Below are positions 26,271 to 34,513 of a stretch of 64,000 nucleotides of DNA, one piece after another. Each line of letters starts with the position of its first letter. Position 1 is the stretch's first letter. Origin of the DNA: JACCTH01 sp035253825. Lineage in GTDB: Bacteria > Actinomycetota > Acidimicrobiia > Spongiisociales > ZC4RG35. The notes beneath the pieces are model-generated. The model was not told where the DNA came from. It made no database searches and saw only the letters and a program-made list of their open reading frames with translations. The position numbers and the translations under genes were made by a program. The stretch covers positions 61,525-125,524 of the forward strand of contig DATFBM010000003.1 in NCBI GenBank assembly GCA_035253825.1, written 5' to 3'.

Positions 26271-27701
26271 GTGCGAATCCTGTTCGTGGCTGCCGAGGTC
26301 GCGCCCTTTTCCAAAACCGGCGGGCTGGCGGATGTGGCTGATGCACTGCCCGAAGCCCTGGCCGCGATCGGACATGAACCCATGGTGGTCAGTCCGTTGT
26401 ACTCCGGCATTCACGGGGGAAACCACAAGCTCCATCGAGTCTTCGAGTCGGTTCCCATCACTCTGCTGGGGGGAGAGCCTTTCGACGCCTACCTGGCAGA
26501 GGACGGCCGAAATTGGTTCGTCGATTACCCCCGCTACTACGACCGGGAGGGGATTTACCGAAACGATGGTGACGAGCACCTCCGTTTCCTGTTCCTCACC
26601 CACGCCGCCCTCGAGCTCTGTCGACGGCGCTCCTGGTCCCCCGAAATTGCCCATGCCAACGACTGGCACACCGGGTTGCTACCACTGTTCCTTCGGAGCA
26701 CCTATGGGAGCGATCCGATCCTTGCCCAGACTCGGTCCATTTTCACGATCCACAATCTCGCTTACCAGGGCATCTTCGGAGACGACATCGCCGGAGAGCT
26801 CCGCTTGGGAACTCACAGCTACCTTCTACACCAGGACCATCTCCGCGAGGGCCGCCTTTCCTTCATGGAGCATGCCCTGATGTATGCCGATGCCATCACC
26901 ACGGTGTCCCCCACGTATGCCCGGGAGATCCAAACCCCGGAGTACGGAGTCGGCCTCGATGGGGTGCTTCGCTATCGCTCGAGCGATCTCTATGGGATTC
27001 TGAACGGGATAGACACCACGGTCTGGAACCCGCGTACTGATGTCCGCATCCCGGTCAATTACTCCGAAACCTCCCTCGAAGCCAAGGCCGCCAATAGAGC
27101 AGCGCTGTTGGCGCGGGCAGGTGTGGTGGGCGGCCTCAATCAAATGACGGTCGGCATCGTCAGCCGCCTAACTGGTCAGAAGGGGATCGAACTCATGATC
27201 CGCCCGCTGGCCCGACGCCTGGAATCGGGGCATATCAATTTCGTGGCGCTGGGGTCGGGGGAGAATCGGTATGAGCAGGCTCTTACCTGGCTCGCCTCAA
27301 CCTTCTCTTCCAGCGCCCATTTCCAACAGGGATACGACGAGGACATGGCCCATCTGATCGAGGCCGGTGCCGACGTCTTTCTTATGCCCTCGCGCTATGA
27401 GCCGAGTGGACTCAATCAGATGTACAGCCTTGCCTACGGCACCCCGCCGATTGTCCGCCGCACAGGGGGTTTGGCAGATTCGGTCACCCATTACGATTCC
27501 GGGTCGGGTGAGGGAACCGGGTTCGTCTTCGACCACTACACCGAAGTCGGCCTGGCCTGGGCGCTCGATCAAGCCCTGGCGATATATCCGAACCGGGAAC
27601 AGTGGGAACGGCTGCAAAGGAACGGAATGTCAGAGGACAACTCTTGGGAGCGGCGAGCCGGCGAATATGACCATCTCTATCGCAAGGTGATCGCCTCGTG
27701 A
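26271..27701 (+). CDS. glgA: Glycogen (starch) synthase, GT5 family
   Basis: A 476-residue retaining glucosyltransferase that extends alpha-1,4-glucan from ADP-glucose. The donor loop FSKTGGLADVADALPEAL is near the N-terminus, followed by HANDWHTGLLPLF and TIHNLAYQGIFGDD. A switch to the second Rossmann domain comes at VSRLTGQKGIELMIRPL, and the catalytic end is PSRYEPSGLNQMYSLAYG...RRTGGLADSV. All hallmarks are intact and the length is normal. What is odd is the company: no glgB, glgC or glgP is adjacent. Instead its stop overlaps an ATP-grasp gene by 4 nt (GTGA) in an operon with a Fes-like esterase. It could act on glycogen or on a glucosylated small molecule here. Confidence 0.92.
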   Translation: MRILFVAAEVAPFSKTGGLADVADALPEALAAIGHEPMVVSPLYSGIHGGNHKLHRVFESVPITLLGGEPFDAYLAEDGRNWFVDYPRYYDREGIYRNDGDEHLRFLFLTHAALELCRRRSWSPEIAHANDWHTGLLPLFLRSTYGSDPILAQTRSIFTIHNLAYQGIFGDDIAGELRLGTHSYLLHQDHLREGRLSFMEHALMYADAITTVSPTYAREIQTPEYGVGLDGVLRYRSSDLYGILNGIDTTVWNPRTDVRIPVNYSETSLEAKAANRAALLARAGVVGGLNQMTVGIVSRLTGQKGIELMIRPLARRLESGHINFVALGSGENRYEQALTWLASTFSSSAHFQQGYDEDMAHLIEAGADVFLMPSRYEPSGLNQMYSLAYGTPPIVRRTGGLADSVTHYDSGSGEGTGFVFDHYTEVGLAWALDQALAIYPNREQWERLQRNGMSEDNSWERRAGEYDHLYRKVIAS

Positions 27702-28918
27702 ATGTGATCTTCGTCGAACCGAGCTTTCCCAATTACCAGCGGGAGTTTCCTCGGGCATTGGCGACGGTCGGGGCAACTGTGATCGGCATCGGTGAGCGCC
27801 CCAAAGACTGGCTCGATCCCGAGATGAAGGGCTGGCTCACCCACTATGAACAGGTCGGATCGGTAGTCGATGTAGAAGCGCTCGAACAGGCCGTGCGACT
27901 CGTCCAGTCCCGTATAAATGTCGATCGGCTCGAGGCGACGATCGAGGCGCATGTCGAAGCGGCTGCCGCGGTCCGGGAGCGGTGCGGTATTCCCGGGACG
28001 TCCTCCTACACCGCGTTCTTGTGCCGCGACAAACCCGCCATGAAGGAAGCTCTTCGTCAGGTGGGCATCCCCACCGCGCAATCGGCCGGGGTGGGAAGCG
28101 CCGAAGAACTCTATGCCTTTGCTCATCACGTTGGTTATCCGCTGATCATCAAGCCCAGGGATGCCGCGGGTGCCTCGGGGACGCGTCGGGTTACAAGCGA
28201 TGCCGATGTGCAGGCGGCTCTCCCCTCACTGGGGTTCGACTACGGGCGCTCAGTGGCGGTGGAAGAGTTCATCGAGGGACACGAGGGCTTCTATGACACG
28301 ATCTCGATCGACGGGAAAGTCGCATGCGACTTCGTCAGCCATTACTACCCGGGCGTTCTCGAGGCTATGCGCACCCGCTGGATCTCACCGGTGTTCATCA
28401 CCAGCAATCGCATCGACCAGTCCGGCTACGACGAAGTGAAGGCACTAGGCCAGCGAGTCCTTCCGGCCCTGGGGATCGGTACTTCCGCCACTCATATGGA
28501 ATGGTTCTACGGGCCGAAGGGTCTGAAATTCTCAGAGATCGGCTGCCGGCCTCCCGGAGTCGGGGCCTGGGATCTCTATTGCGCGGCCAACGATCTCGAT
28601 GTTTACCAAGAATGGGCCATGGCGATTTGCTACGGGAGAATTTCTCGTCAACCCTCCCGTCGCTTCTCCGCCGGCATCATCGCACTTCGCCCCGATCGAG
28701 ACGGTGTGATCAGTGGATACGAAGGAATGGCAGAAGTACAGGACCGCTACGGAGGGTTGATCATCGACTATCACCTGCCGCCTCCCGGAACCCCCACCCA
28801 GCCCGTCGAGGCGGGGTACATGGCCAACGCCTGGATCCGGATGCGCCACGAGGATTACGACGAATTGCGGGGAATTCTTCAACACGTCGGCGAGATTGCG
28901 CAGGTGCGAGCAGTCTGA
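27698..28918 (+). CDS. ATP-grasp ligase C
   Basis: The third ATP-grasp enzyme (406 residues), starting GTG 27698 with NVIFVEPSFPNYQREFPRAL. It has CRDKPAMKEALRQVGIPTA, YPLIIKPRDAAGASGTRRV, VEEFIEGHEGFYDTISIDG and THMEWFYGPKGLKFSEIGCRPPG. The N-terminal Rossmann-like fold and overall size match ligases A and B on the other side of the divergent region. Coupling to glgA by a 4-nt overlap and to the esterase by a 1-nt overlap (TGATG) indicates fixed stoichiometry. It likely activates a carboxylate and joins it to an amine or hydroxyl partner; the actual substrates are unknown. Confidence 0.88.
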   Translation: MNVIFVEPSFPNYQREFPRALATVGATVIGIGERPKDWLDPEMKGWLTHYEQVGSVVDVEALEQAVRLVQSRINVDRLEATIEAHVEAAAAVRERCGIPGTSSYTAFLCRDKPAMKEALRQVGIPTAQSAGVGSAEELYAFAHHVGYPLIIKPRDAAGASGTRRVTSDADVQAALPSLGFDYGRSVAVEEFIEGHEGFYDTISIDGKVACDFVSHYYPGVLEAMRTRWISPVFITSNRIDQSGYDEVKALGQRVLPALGIGTSATHMEWFYGPKGLKFSEIGCRPPGVGAWDLYCAANDLDVYQEWAMAICYGRISRQPSRRFSAGIIALRPDRDGVISGYEGMAEVQDRYGGLIIDYHLPPPGTPTQPVEAGYMANAWIRMRHEDYDELRGILQHVGEIAQVRAV

Positions 28919-29988
28919 TGACAGCACCTGCGATTCTCGAACCGTTGCGCGAGGCTGACGCGGCGGCGATTGACCTATTTGTAAGCAGCAAGCAATTCCC
29001 GCTGATCGAGCAAGGTAAAGCGACCTTCCTCTTCCGGGGGCAAGCCGATGCAGTGGCCCTCCGACCGATGATGGCTGGATTTCCCGGTCAGCACCGGTTT
29101 GCTCGTCTCGATGGCCACGACCTCTGGTGGTTGCGAATGTCGCTCCCAGACGGTGCGCGCCTCGAATACAAGCTCGAGGTTCAGCGGGATCATCACGCCG
29201 ACTGGATCAACGACCCGCTCAATCCCCTGACCACTACCAACCCTTTCGGGACCAACTCGGTTTGTCGCGGCTTCGGTTACAAAGTTCCAGACTTTGCCGA
29301 GGTTCATCCCGACACTCCCACCGGATCCTTCTCCGACCTGTTCGTTTCCTCTCGGAAACTGACGTTGTACCGCCCAGCCTCTTTCGAAGCCCACCGGGCC
29401 TATCCGCTCCTCTTCGTCCATGATGGGGGCGACTACCTCCAGTACGGGTCGATGGCGCTGGTACTCGACAACCTGATCCATGCCGGAGTCGTGGGCCCGC
29501 TAGTGGCCGCTTTTTCGTGGCCTCAAGAGCGGCTTCATGAATACGCCGCCAACGAGGAGCACGCTCGCTTCGTGGTTGAGGAGGCCTTGCCGGCGATCGG
29601 GAACGAAATTCCCCTGCTGGACCGGCGAGTAGTCATGGGAGCCAGCCTGGGAGCGGTGGCTGCGCTCCACACGGCGTGGCGATATCCCGAAGCCTTCGGG
29701 GGGATGATCCTCCAGTCGGGGACCTTCGCTCAGACCAGGGGCTGGGGGTCGGCCCAGCACCTCCTCGCTCCAATTGCCAGCCTGCTGCATCGTCTGGAGC
29801 CTTCGCGACTGCCCCGGCGAGTATTCATGTCCTGTGGAACGTTCGAGCGCATGATCGGCGAGAACCGGAGCATGTCGCATCGCCTCCAACGAGCCGGCCT
29901 GAAGGTGAAGTACGTCGAAAGCCGGGACGGCCACACCTGGGAGGCTTGGCGGGACCGACTCTCGGAGGCCTTGGACTGGGTTTTCTGA
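28918..29988 (+). CDS. Alpha/beta-hydrolase esterase, enterochelin-esterase (Fes/esterase D)-like
   Basis: A 356-residue protein. The N-terminal half is an immunoglobulin-like (CBM48/E-set-type) sandwich, visible as KATFLFRGQADAVALRP...HDLWWLRMSLPDGARLEYKLEV, as in Fes and in carbohydrate-handling esterases. The C-terminal hydrolase has YPLLFVHDGGDYLQYG, the nucleophile elbow MGASLGAVAALH, FGGMILQSG and a late catalytic His in ESRDGHTWEAWRDRL. Start ATG 28918 overlaps the ligase C stop by 1 nt. Fes-type enzymes cleave ester bonds of siderophores, but no siderophore genes are seen. Beside GlgA and ATP-grasp enzymes it may remove or transfer an acyl group on a sugar or peptide ester. Confidence 0.87.
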   Translation: MTAPAILEPLREADAAAIDLFVSSKQFPLIEQGKATFLFRGQADAVALRPMMAGFPGQHRFARLDGHDLWWLRMSLPDGARLEYKLEVQRDHHADWINDPLNPLTTTNPFGTNSVCRGFGYKVPDFAEVHPDTPTGSFSDLFVSSRKLTLYRPASFEAHRAYPLLFVHDGGDYLQYGSMALVLDNLIHAGVVGPLVAAFSWPQERLHEYAANEEHARFVVEEALPAIGNEIPLLDRRVVMGASLGAVAALHTAWRYPEAFGGMILQSGTFAQTRGWGSAQHLLAPIASLLHRLEPSRLPRRVFMSCGTFERMIGENRSMSHRLQRAGLKVKYVESRDGHTWEAWRDRLSEALDWVF

Positions 29989-30578
29989 TGGAGATCCCGG
30001 CGACGCTGAGGGAAACCATCTTGCACGGCCAGAGCGTCACTCTTCGTCCTCCGGTTCCAGACGACGGTTCCTCGCTCTTCGCGCCGACTCACGGGGATGA
30101 GGAGAGGGACTCGGTGTGGACGTACATGGCATATGGGCCCTGGCCCTCTGAGGAAGCCTTCACCGAGTGGGTAGCGGAGCGCGCTGCCTCGTCCGACCCC
30201 TTGTGGTTCACGGTCGAACGAGACAGCACTCCGGTGGGCATGGCAACCATGTGCAATTACGCCCCCGAACATCGGCGGGTGGAGTTGGGTCATATCTGGT
30301 ACATCCCATCAGCACAACGGACTGTGGTGAATACCGAGGCGACCTACCTCCTGCTCAAGCACAGCTTCGAGAGCTATCAGGCGAGGCGCGTCGAATGGAA
30401 AGCCGACGCTCGTAACGAACGCTCGCGAGCGGCAGCTTTGCGCCTCGGCTTTTCCTTCGAGGGAATATTTCGCCAGCACATGATCGTCAAGGGAGAAAAC
30501 CGCGACACGGTTTGGTTTGCCATGACCGATGGAGATTGGCCGGAGGTCGAGGCTCGACTGCGTGCCAAACTCGCCTGA
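29988..30578 (+). CDS. GNAT-family N-acetyltransferase (RimJ/RimL type)
   Basis: A 196-residue acetyltransferase of the RimJ/RimL-like branch: SVTLRPPVPDDGSSLFAPTH, then VGMATMCNYAPEHRRVELGHIWYIPSAQRTVVN, EATYLLLKHSFESYQARRVEWKADARNERSRAAALRLGFSFEG. The acetyl-CoA loop is not a strict R/QxxGxG/A, as is common in this branch (IPSAQRTVVNTEA). Start ATG 29988 overlaps the esterase stop by 1 nt and the stop overlaps the next gene by 1 nt. The operon position suggests N-acetylation of a product of the ATP-grasp/GlgA set, but general protein or amine acetylation cannot be excluded. Confidence 0.85.
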   Translation: MEIPATLRETILHGQSVTLRPPVPDDGSSLFAPTHGDEERDSVWTYMAYGPWPSEEAFTEWVAERAASSDPLWFTVERDSTPVGMATMCNYAPEHRRVELGHIWYIPSAQRTVVNTEATYLLLKHSFESYQARRVEWKADARNERSRAAALRLGFSFEGIFRQHMIVKGENRDTVWFAMTDGDWPEVEARLRAKLA

Positions 30579-31171
30579 TGGAACCCACTCACATCCCCAG
30601 CTTCCTCGTAAAGCAGAAAATCACGGTGATGGTGAACCGATACGAGGTACGAGCGGCAGAAGCGGGCGGAACCGAGGGTTCCCTACTCGCTTTCGCTCAG
30701 CAGAAGCGGATGCAGTTCAAGGAAGAGGTCATCTTTTTTGCCGACGAAGCCCGCAAGGAGCGACTCTTCTCCTTCAAGGCCAGGCAGGGCCTCGACGTCC
30801 GGGCCGAGCACGATGTCTTCGATGCCGACGGCAACATCATCGGTTGGTTCAAGAAAGAGTTCGCCCAAAGCCTGCTGCGTTCTACCTGGCAGCTCACTTA
30901 TGACGGAGTGACGGCCCGGGGCCAGGAGCGCAACCAAACCGTGGCGATTCTCCGCCGGATTTGGGACTTCATCCCGGTGGTGGGGGATATCTGGATTCCG
31001 TTCCTATTCCATTTCGACTTCGTCGATCAGGCCACTGGCCAGCAGGTGATGAGCAGCGAGCGGGCAGTGGCGGTTCGAGACCGCTACACGATCCAGGTCC
31101 CCGACCCCCGTTTGGACTTCCGGGTCGCCGCCTCGATGGCGGTCGCTCTCGACGCCCTCCAGAGCAGGTAA
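30578..31171 (+). CDS. LURP-one / scramblase-like (tubby-fold) protein
   Basis: A 197-residue protein beginning FLVKQKITVMVNRYEV, which fits the LURP-one-related family (a tubby-like beta-barrel around a hydrophobic helix, related to phospholipid scramblases). Supporting segments are FFADEARKERLFSFKARQGLDVRAEHDVFDADGNIIGWFKKEF and the terminal RLDFRVAASMAVALDAL helix. No signal peptide is present. Start ATG 30578 gives a 1-nt overlap with the GNAT gene. It is the last gene of the unit starting at glgA and is followed by a strong hairpin. Its role is unknown; membrane association is plausible from the central hydrophobic stretch VGDIWIPFLFHFDFV. Confidence 0.72.
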   Translation: MEPTHIPSFLVKQKITVMVNRYEVRAAEAGGTEGSLLAFAQQKRMQFKEEVIFFADEARKERLFSFKARQGLDVRAEHDVFDADGNIIGWFKKEFAQSLLRSTWQLTYDGVTARGQERNQTVAILRRIWDFIPVVGDIWIPFLFHFDFVDQATGQQVMSSERAVAVRDRYTIQVPDPRLDFRVAASMAVALDALQSR

Positions 31172-31226
31172 CGGCGAACCCAGGGTTGGAGACCGCGTTG
31201 TACGCGGATAACGGTCTGTAGAACGA

Positions 31227-31255
31227 AGAAACCCGGCCGCATGGACCGGGTTTCT
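31227..31255. terminator. Bidirectional-type hairpin terminator between convergent operons
   Basis: AGAAACCCGG (31227-31236) pairs perfectly with CCGGGTTTCT (31246-31255) around a 9-nt loop. A-rich and T-rich flanks lie in the stem itself, and no longer U-tract follows. It lies between the convergent ends of the LURP-one gene and groEL and would serve both. Confidence 0.8.
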
Positions 31256-31274
31256 CGACTCGTGTGTTTGCGGT

Positions 31275-32906
<1,632 letters not shown>

Positions 32907-32921
32907 GACTTTGCTCCTTAC

Positions 32922-33212
32922 TCAAGAAACGACGGCCAGGATGTCGCGGGCCGACAACACCAAGTACTCCGTGCCTTCGAGCTTGACCTCGGTGCCGGCG
33001 TACTTGGAATAGAGAACGCGTTCCCCCTTTTTGACGTCAACCGGCATTCGCTTGCCGTCGTCATTGAGCGCACCCGGTCCAACCTCCAACACCTCACCGA
33101 TCATCGGCTTCTCCTTGGCCGTGTCGGGGATGACCAGGCCGGAAGCGGTCTTCTGCTCGAGCTCATCCTCGGCTTTGACGACGACGCGATCGCCGAGCGG
33201 GCGAAGCTTCAT
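32922..33212 (-). CDS. groES: Co-chaperonin GroES (Hsp10)
   Basis: A 96-residue co-chaperonin: MKLRPLGDRVVVKAEDE, SGLVIPDTAKEKP (mobile loop), GEVLEVGPGALNDDGKR, KKGERVLYSKYAGTEVKLEG and SARDILAVV. A strong ribosome-binding site (AGGAGG) precedes the ATG. It is first in the heat-shock operon with groEL. Two CIRCE operators lie 25-85 nt upstream, so HrcA repression is expected, although hrcA is not in this window. Confidence 0.98.
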   Translation of the reverse strand: MKLRPLGDRVVVKAEDELEQKTASGLVIPDTAKEKPMIGEVLEVGPGALNDDGKRMPVDVKKGERVLYSKYAGTEVKLEGTEYLVLSARDILAVVS

Positions 33213-33236
33213 CTGGACTCCTCCTGTCTGAAACGG

Positions 33237-33263
33237 TTAGCACTCGCTCCTGCGGAGTGCTAA
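33237..33263. promoter_or_regulatory. CIRCE operator 1 (perfect)
   Basis: TTAGCACTC (33237-33245), a 9-nt spacer and GAGTGCTAA (33255-33263) form an exact match to the CIRCE inverted repeat bound by HrcA. It is 24 nt upstream of the groES start codon. Confidence 0.97.
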
Positions 33264-33270
33264 GGGCACG

Positions 33271-33297
33271 TTAGCAATCACGGGGATGGAGTGCTAA
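33271..33297. promoter_or_regulatory. CIRCE operator 2 (one mismatch)
   Basis: TTAGCAATC (33271-33279), a 9-nt spacer and GAGTGCTAA (33289-33297) form a second CIRCE with a single mismatch in one arm. Its centre is 34 bp (about three helical turns) from the first operator. Confidence 0.92.
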
Positions 33298-33335
33298 TCC
33301 GACTAATCCTTGCCACTCTGGATAATATTTAATGC

Positions 33336-33341
33336 TAAGGT
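33336..33341 (+). promoter_or_regulatory. Putative leaderless -10 element (TAAGGT) of VOC-ArsR-SRPBCC operon
   Basis: TAAGGT is 7 nt from ATG 33349 inside a short AT-rich patch (33320-33350) that contrasts with the GC-rich surroundings. It is consistent with a leaderless transcript. Confidence 0.45.
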
Positions 33342-33348
33342 TTACTTT

Positions 33349-33735
33349 ATGACGCAACGCATCTTCCCCATGCTCGCCTACCGCGACGCCCCTGCCGCCC
33401 TCGAGTTCCTCACCAGGGCCTTTGGGTTTGAGGAGAAGATGCGGATGGAAGGCGAGAATGGATCGATTGCTCACGCCGAACTGGAAATCGGTGGACAACG
33501 GCTGATGCTGGCCAGCGCCTGGCGTGATGCCGGTATGGCCCCACCCTTCGAACTGCCGGGAATCGCCTCCCAGCTCATGGTGCAAGTCGACGATGTCGAC
33601 GCCCATTTCCGGCGGGCGCTCGAGGCGGGTGCGACCGTCATCGACCAGCCCGCGGACCAGGATTACGGGGAGCGAACCTACCGAGCCACCGATCCCGAAG
33701 GCCACCGCTGGATCTTCGCATCTCCGCTCCCATGA
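33349..33735 (+). CDS. VOC-family (glyoxalase / PhnB-like) protein
   Basis: A 128-residue vicinal-oxygen-chelate protein of the PhnB-like branch: MTQRIFPMLAYRDAPAALEF, FGFEEKMRMEGENGSIAHAELEIGGQRLML, then VQVDDVDAHFRRALEAGATVIDQPADQDYGERTYRATDPEGHRWIF. ATG 33349 is preferred over the upstream ATG at 33310 because the family domain starts exactly there and a -10 box lies just before it. It overlaps the ArsR gene by 4 nt. Trios of VOC, ArsR and SRPBCC proteins are common in actinobacteria, but their role is poorly known. Confidence 0.9.
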   Translation: MTQRIFPMLAYRDAPAALEFLTRAFGFEEKMRMEGENGSIAHAELEIGGQRLMLASAWRDAGMAPPFELPGIASQLMVQVDDVDAHFRRALEAGATVIDQPADQDYGERTYRATDPEGHRWIFASPLP

Positions 33736-34049
33736 CTGTCGGCAGCGTGTTCGAGGCCCTGGCCGACCCGACCCGGCGGGCAGTGGTGGAAACGTTGAGC
33801 CACCGCCCTCACCGAGCAGGAGAGTTGGCGCAGAAGGTTGGAGTAACCCCCCAGGCGCTCAGCCGGCATCTCAGGGTGCTGAGAGCGAGCGATCTGGTCG
33901 ACGGCCACCAGAGCAACGATGACTACCGGGTGCGGATCTATGCGTTGCGTCAGGAGCGCCTCGAGGATCTCCGTTCTTGGCTCGAGGACATGCGCGGCTT
34001 CTGGGCCGATCAGCTGGTCTCGCTGCAGAAGGAGGTTGAGGAGGGATGA
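33732..34049 (+). CDS. ArsR-family winged-helix transcriptional regulator
   Basis: A 105-residue regulator: MTVGSVFEALADPTRRAVVE, helix-turn-helix AGELAQKVGVTPQALSRHLRVLRASDLV, then wing and dimer helix RVRIYALRQERLEDLRSWLE. No Cys-based metal site is visible, so it is probably not a metal sensor. It belongs to the ArsR group that pairs with SRPBCC proteins, and likely represses its own operon. It overlaps both neighbours by 4 nt. Confidence 0.92.
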   Translation: MTVGSVFEALADPTRRAVVETLSHRPHRAGELAQKVGVTPQALSRHLRVLRASDLVDGHQSNDDYRVRIYALRQERLEDLRSWLEDMRGFWADQLVSLQKEVEEG

Positions 34050-34513
34050 TCGTCAACACGGTCGTCAACACTGATCCCGATCGCGCCTTCGAGATCTTCA
34101 TAAGAACCATCGACAAATGGTGGAAGAGGACCCCTCGTCACATGTGGCGGTTTGATGCCGAAGCCACGATTCGCTTCGAAGGCGACCGCCTCCTCGAGGT
34201 CCACCCCGACGAGACGTTCGTCATGGGAGAGGTTTCGGTGTGGGATCCGGGCAAGAGATTGATCTTTTCGTGGCTGAGCCCCCGGCCCGCCGATGACCCT
34301 CCTCGGACCGAGGTCGAGGTTCGCTTCGAGGACCTTCAGGGACGAACCAGGATCGTGTTGGAGCATCGAGGGATTGCTGGGGCCGAGGCCGGCAGCACCA
34401 TCAGCAGCGTCGTCGGTCTCTGGTGGAGCGACCTCCTGGTCGGGTTCGGCGCCTCCTCTGAAGATCAGAGCCGGCGGCCGGGATCGACCGGCGCCGCCCA
34501 GTCGCTTAGGTGA
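34046..34513 (+). CDS. SRPBCC (AHSA1-like) domain protein
   Basis: A 155-residue START/Bet v1-fold protein: DPDRAFEIFIRTIDKWWKR, RFEGDRLLEVHPDETFVMGEVSVWDPGKRLIFSW, then TEVEVRFEDLQGRTRIVLEHRG. This is the activator-of-Hsp90-like branch normally linked to ArsR regulators, as here (4-nt overlap). Its last 49 nt overlap the 3' end of tsaD on the opposite strand, and the C-terminal residues after about 140 look non-family (SSEDQSRRPGSTGAAQSLR), perhaps a read-through extension. Confidence 0.85.
   Translation: MIVNTVVNTDPDRAFEIFIRTIDKWWKRTPRHMWRFDAEATIRFEGDRLLEVHPDETFVMGEVSVWDPGKRLIFSWLSPRPADDPPRTEVEVRFEDLQGRTRIVLEHRGIAGAEAGSTISSVVGLWWSDLLVGFGASSEDQSRRPGSTGAAQSLR

Noticed and set aside
26269..26346. 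Longer reading of ATP-grasp B starting at 26346 (452 aa)
   Set aside because: The extra N-terminus lies in the glgA coding region and has no family character; GTG 26208 with a -10 box 6 nt upstream and the 404-406 aa length of the paralogues fit better.
26271..27701. glgA as evidence of a classical glycogen operon
   Set aside because: No glgB, glgC, glgP, glgX or trehalose/GlgE-type gene is found in the window; all coupled neighbours are ATP-grasp, esterase, GNAT and LURP-one genes.
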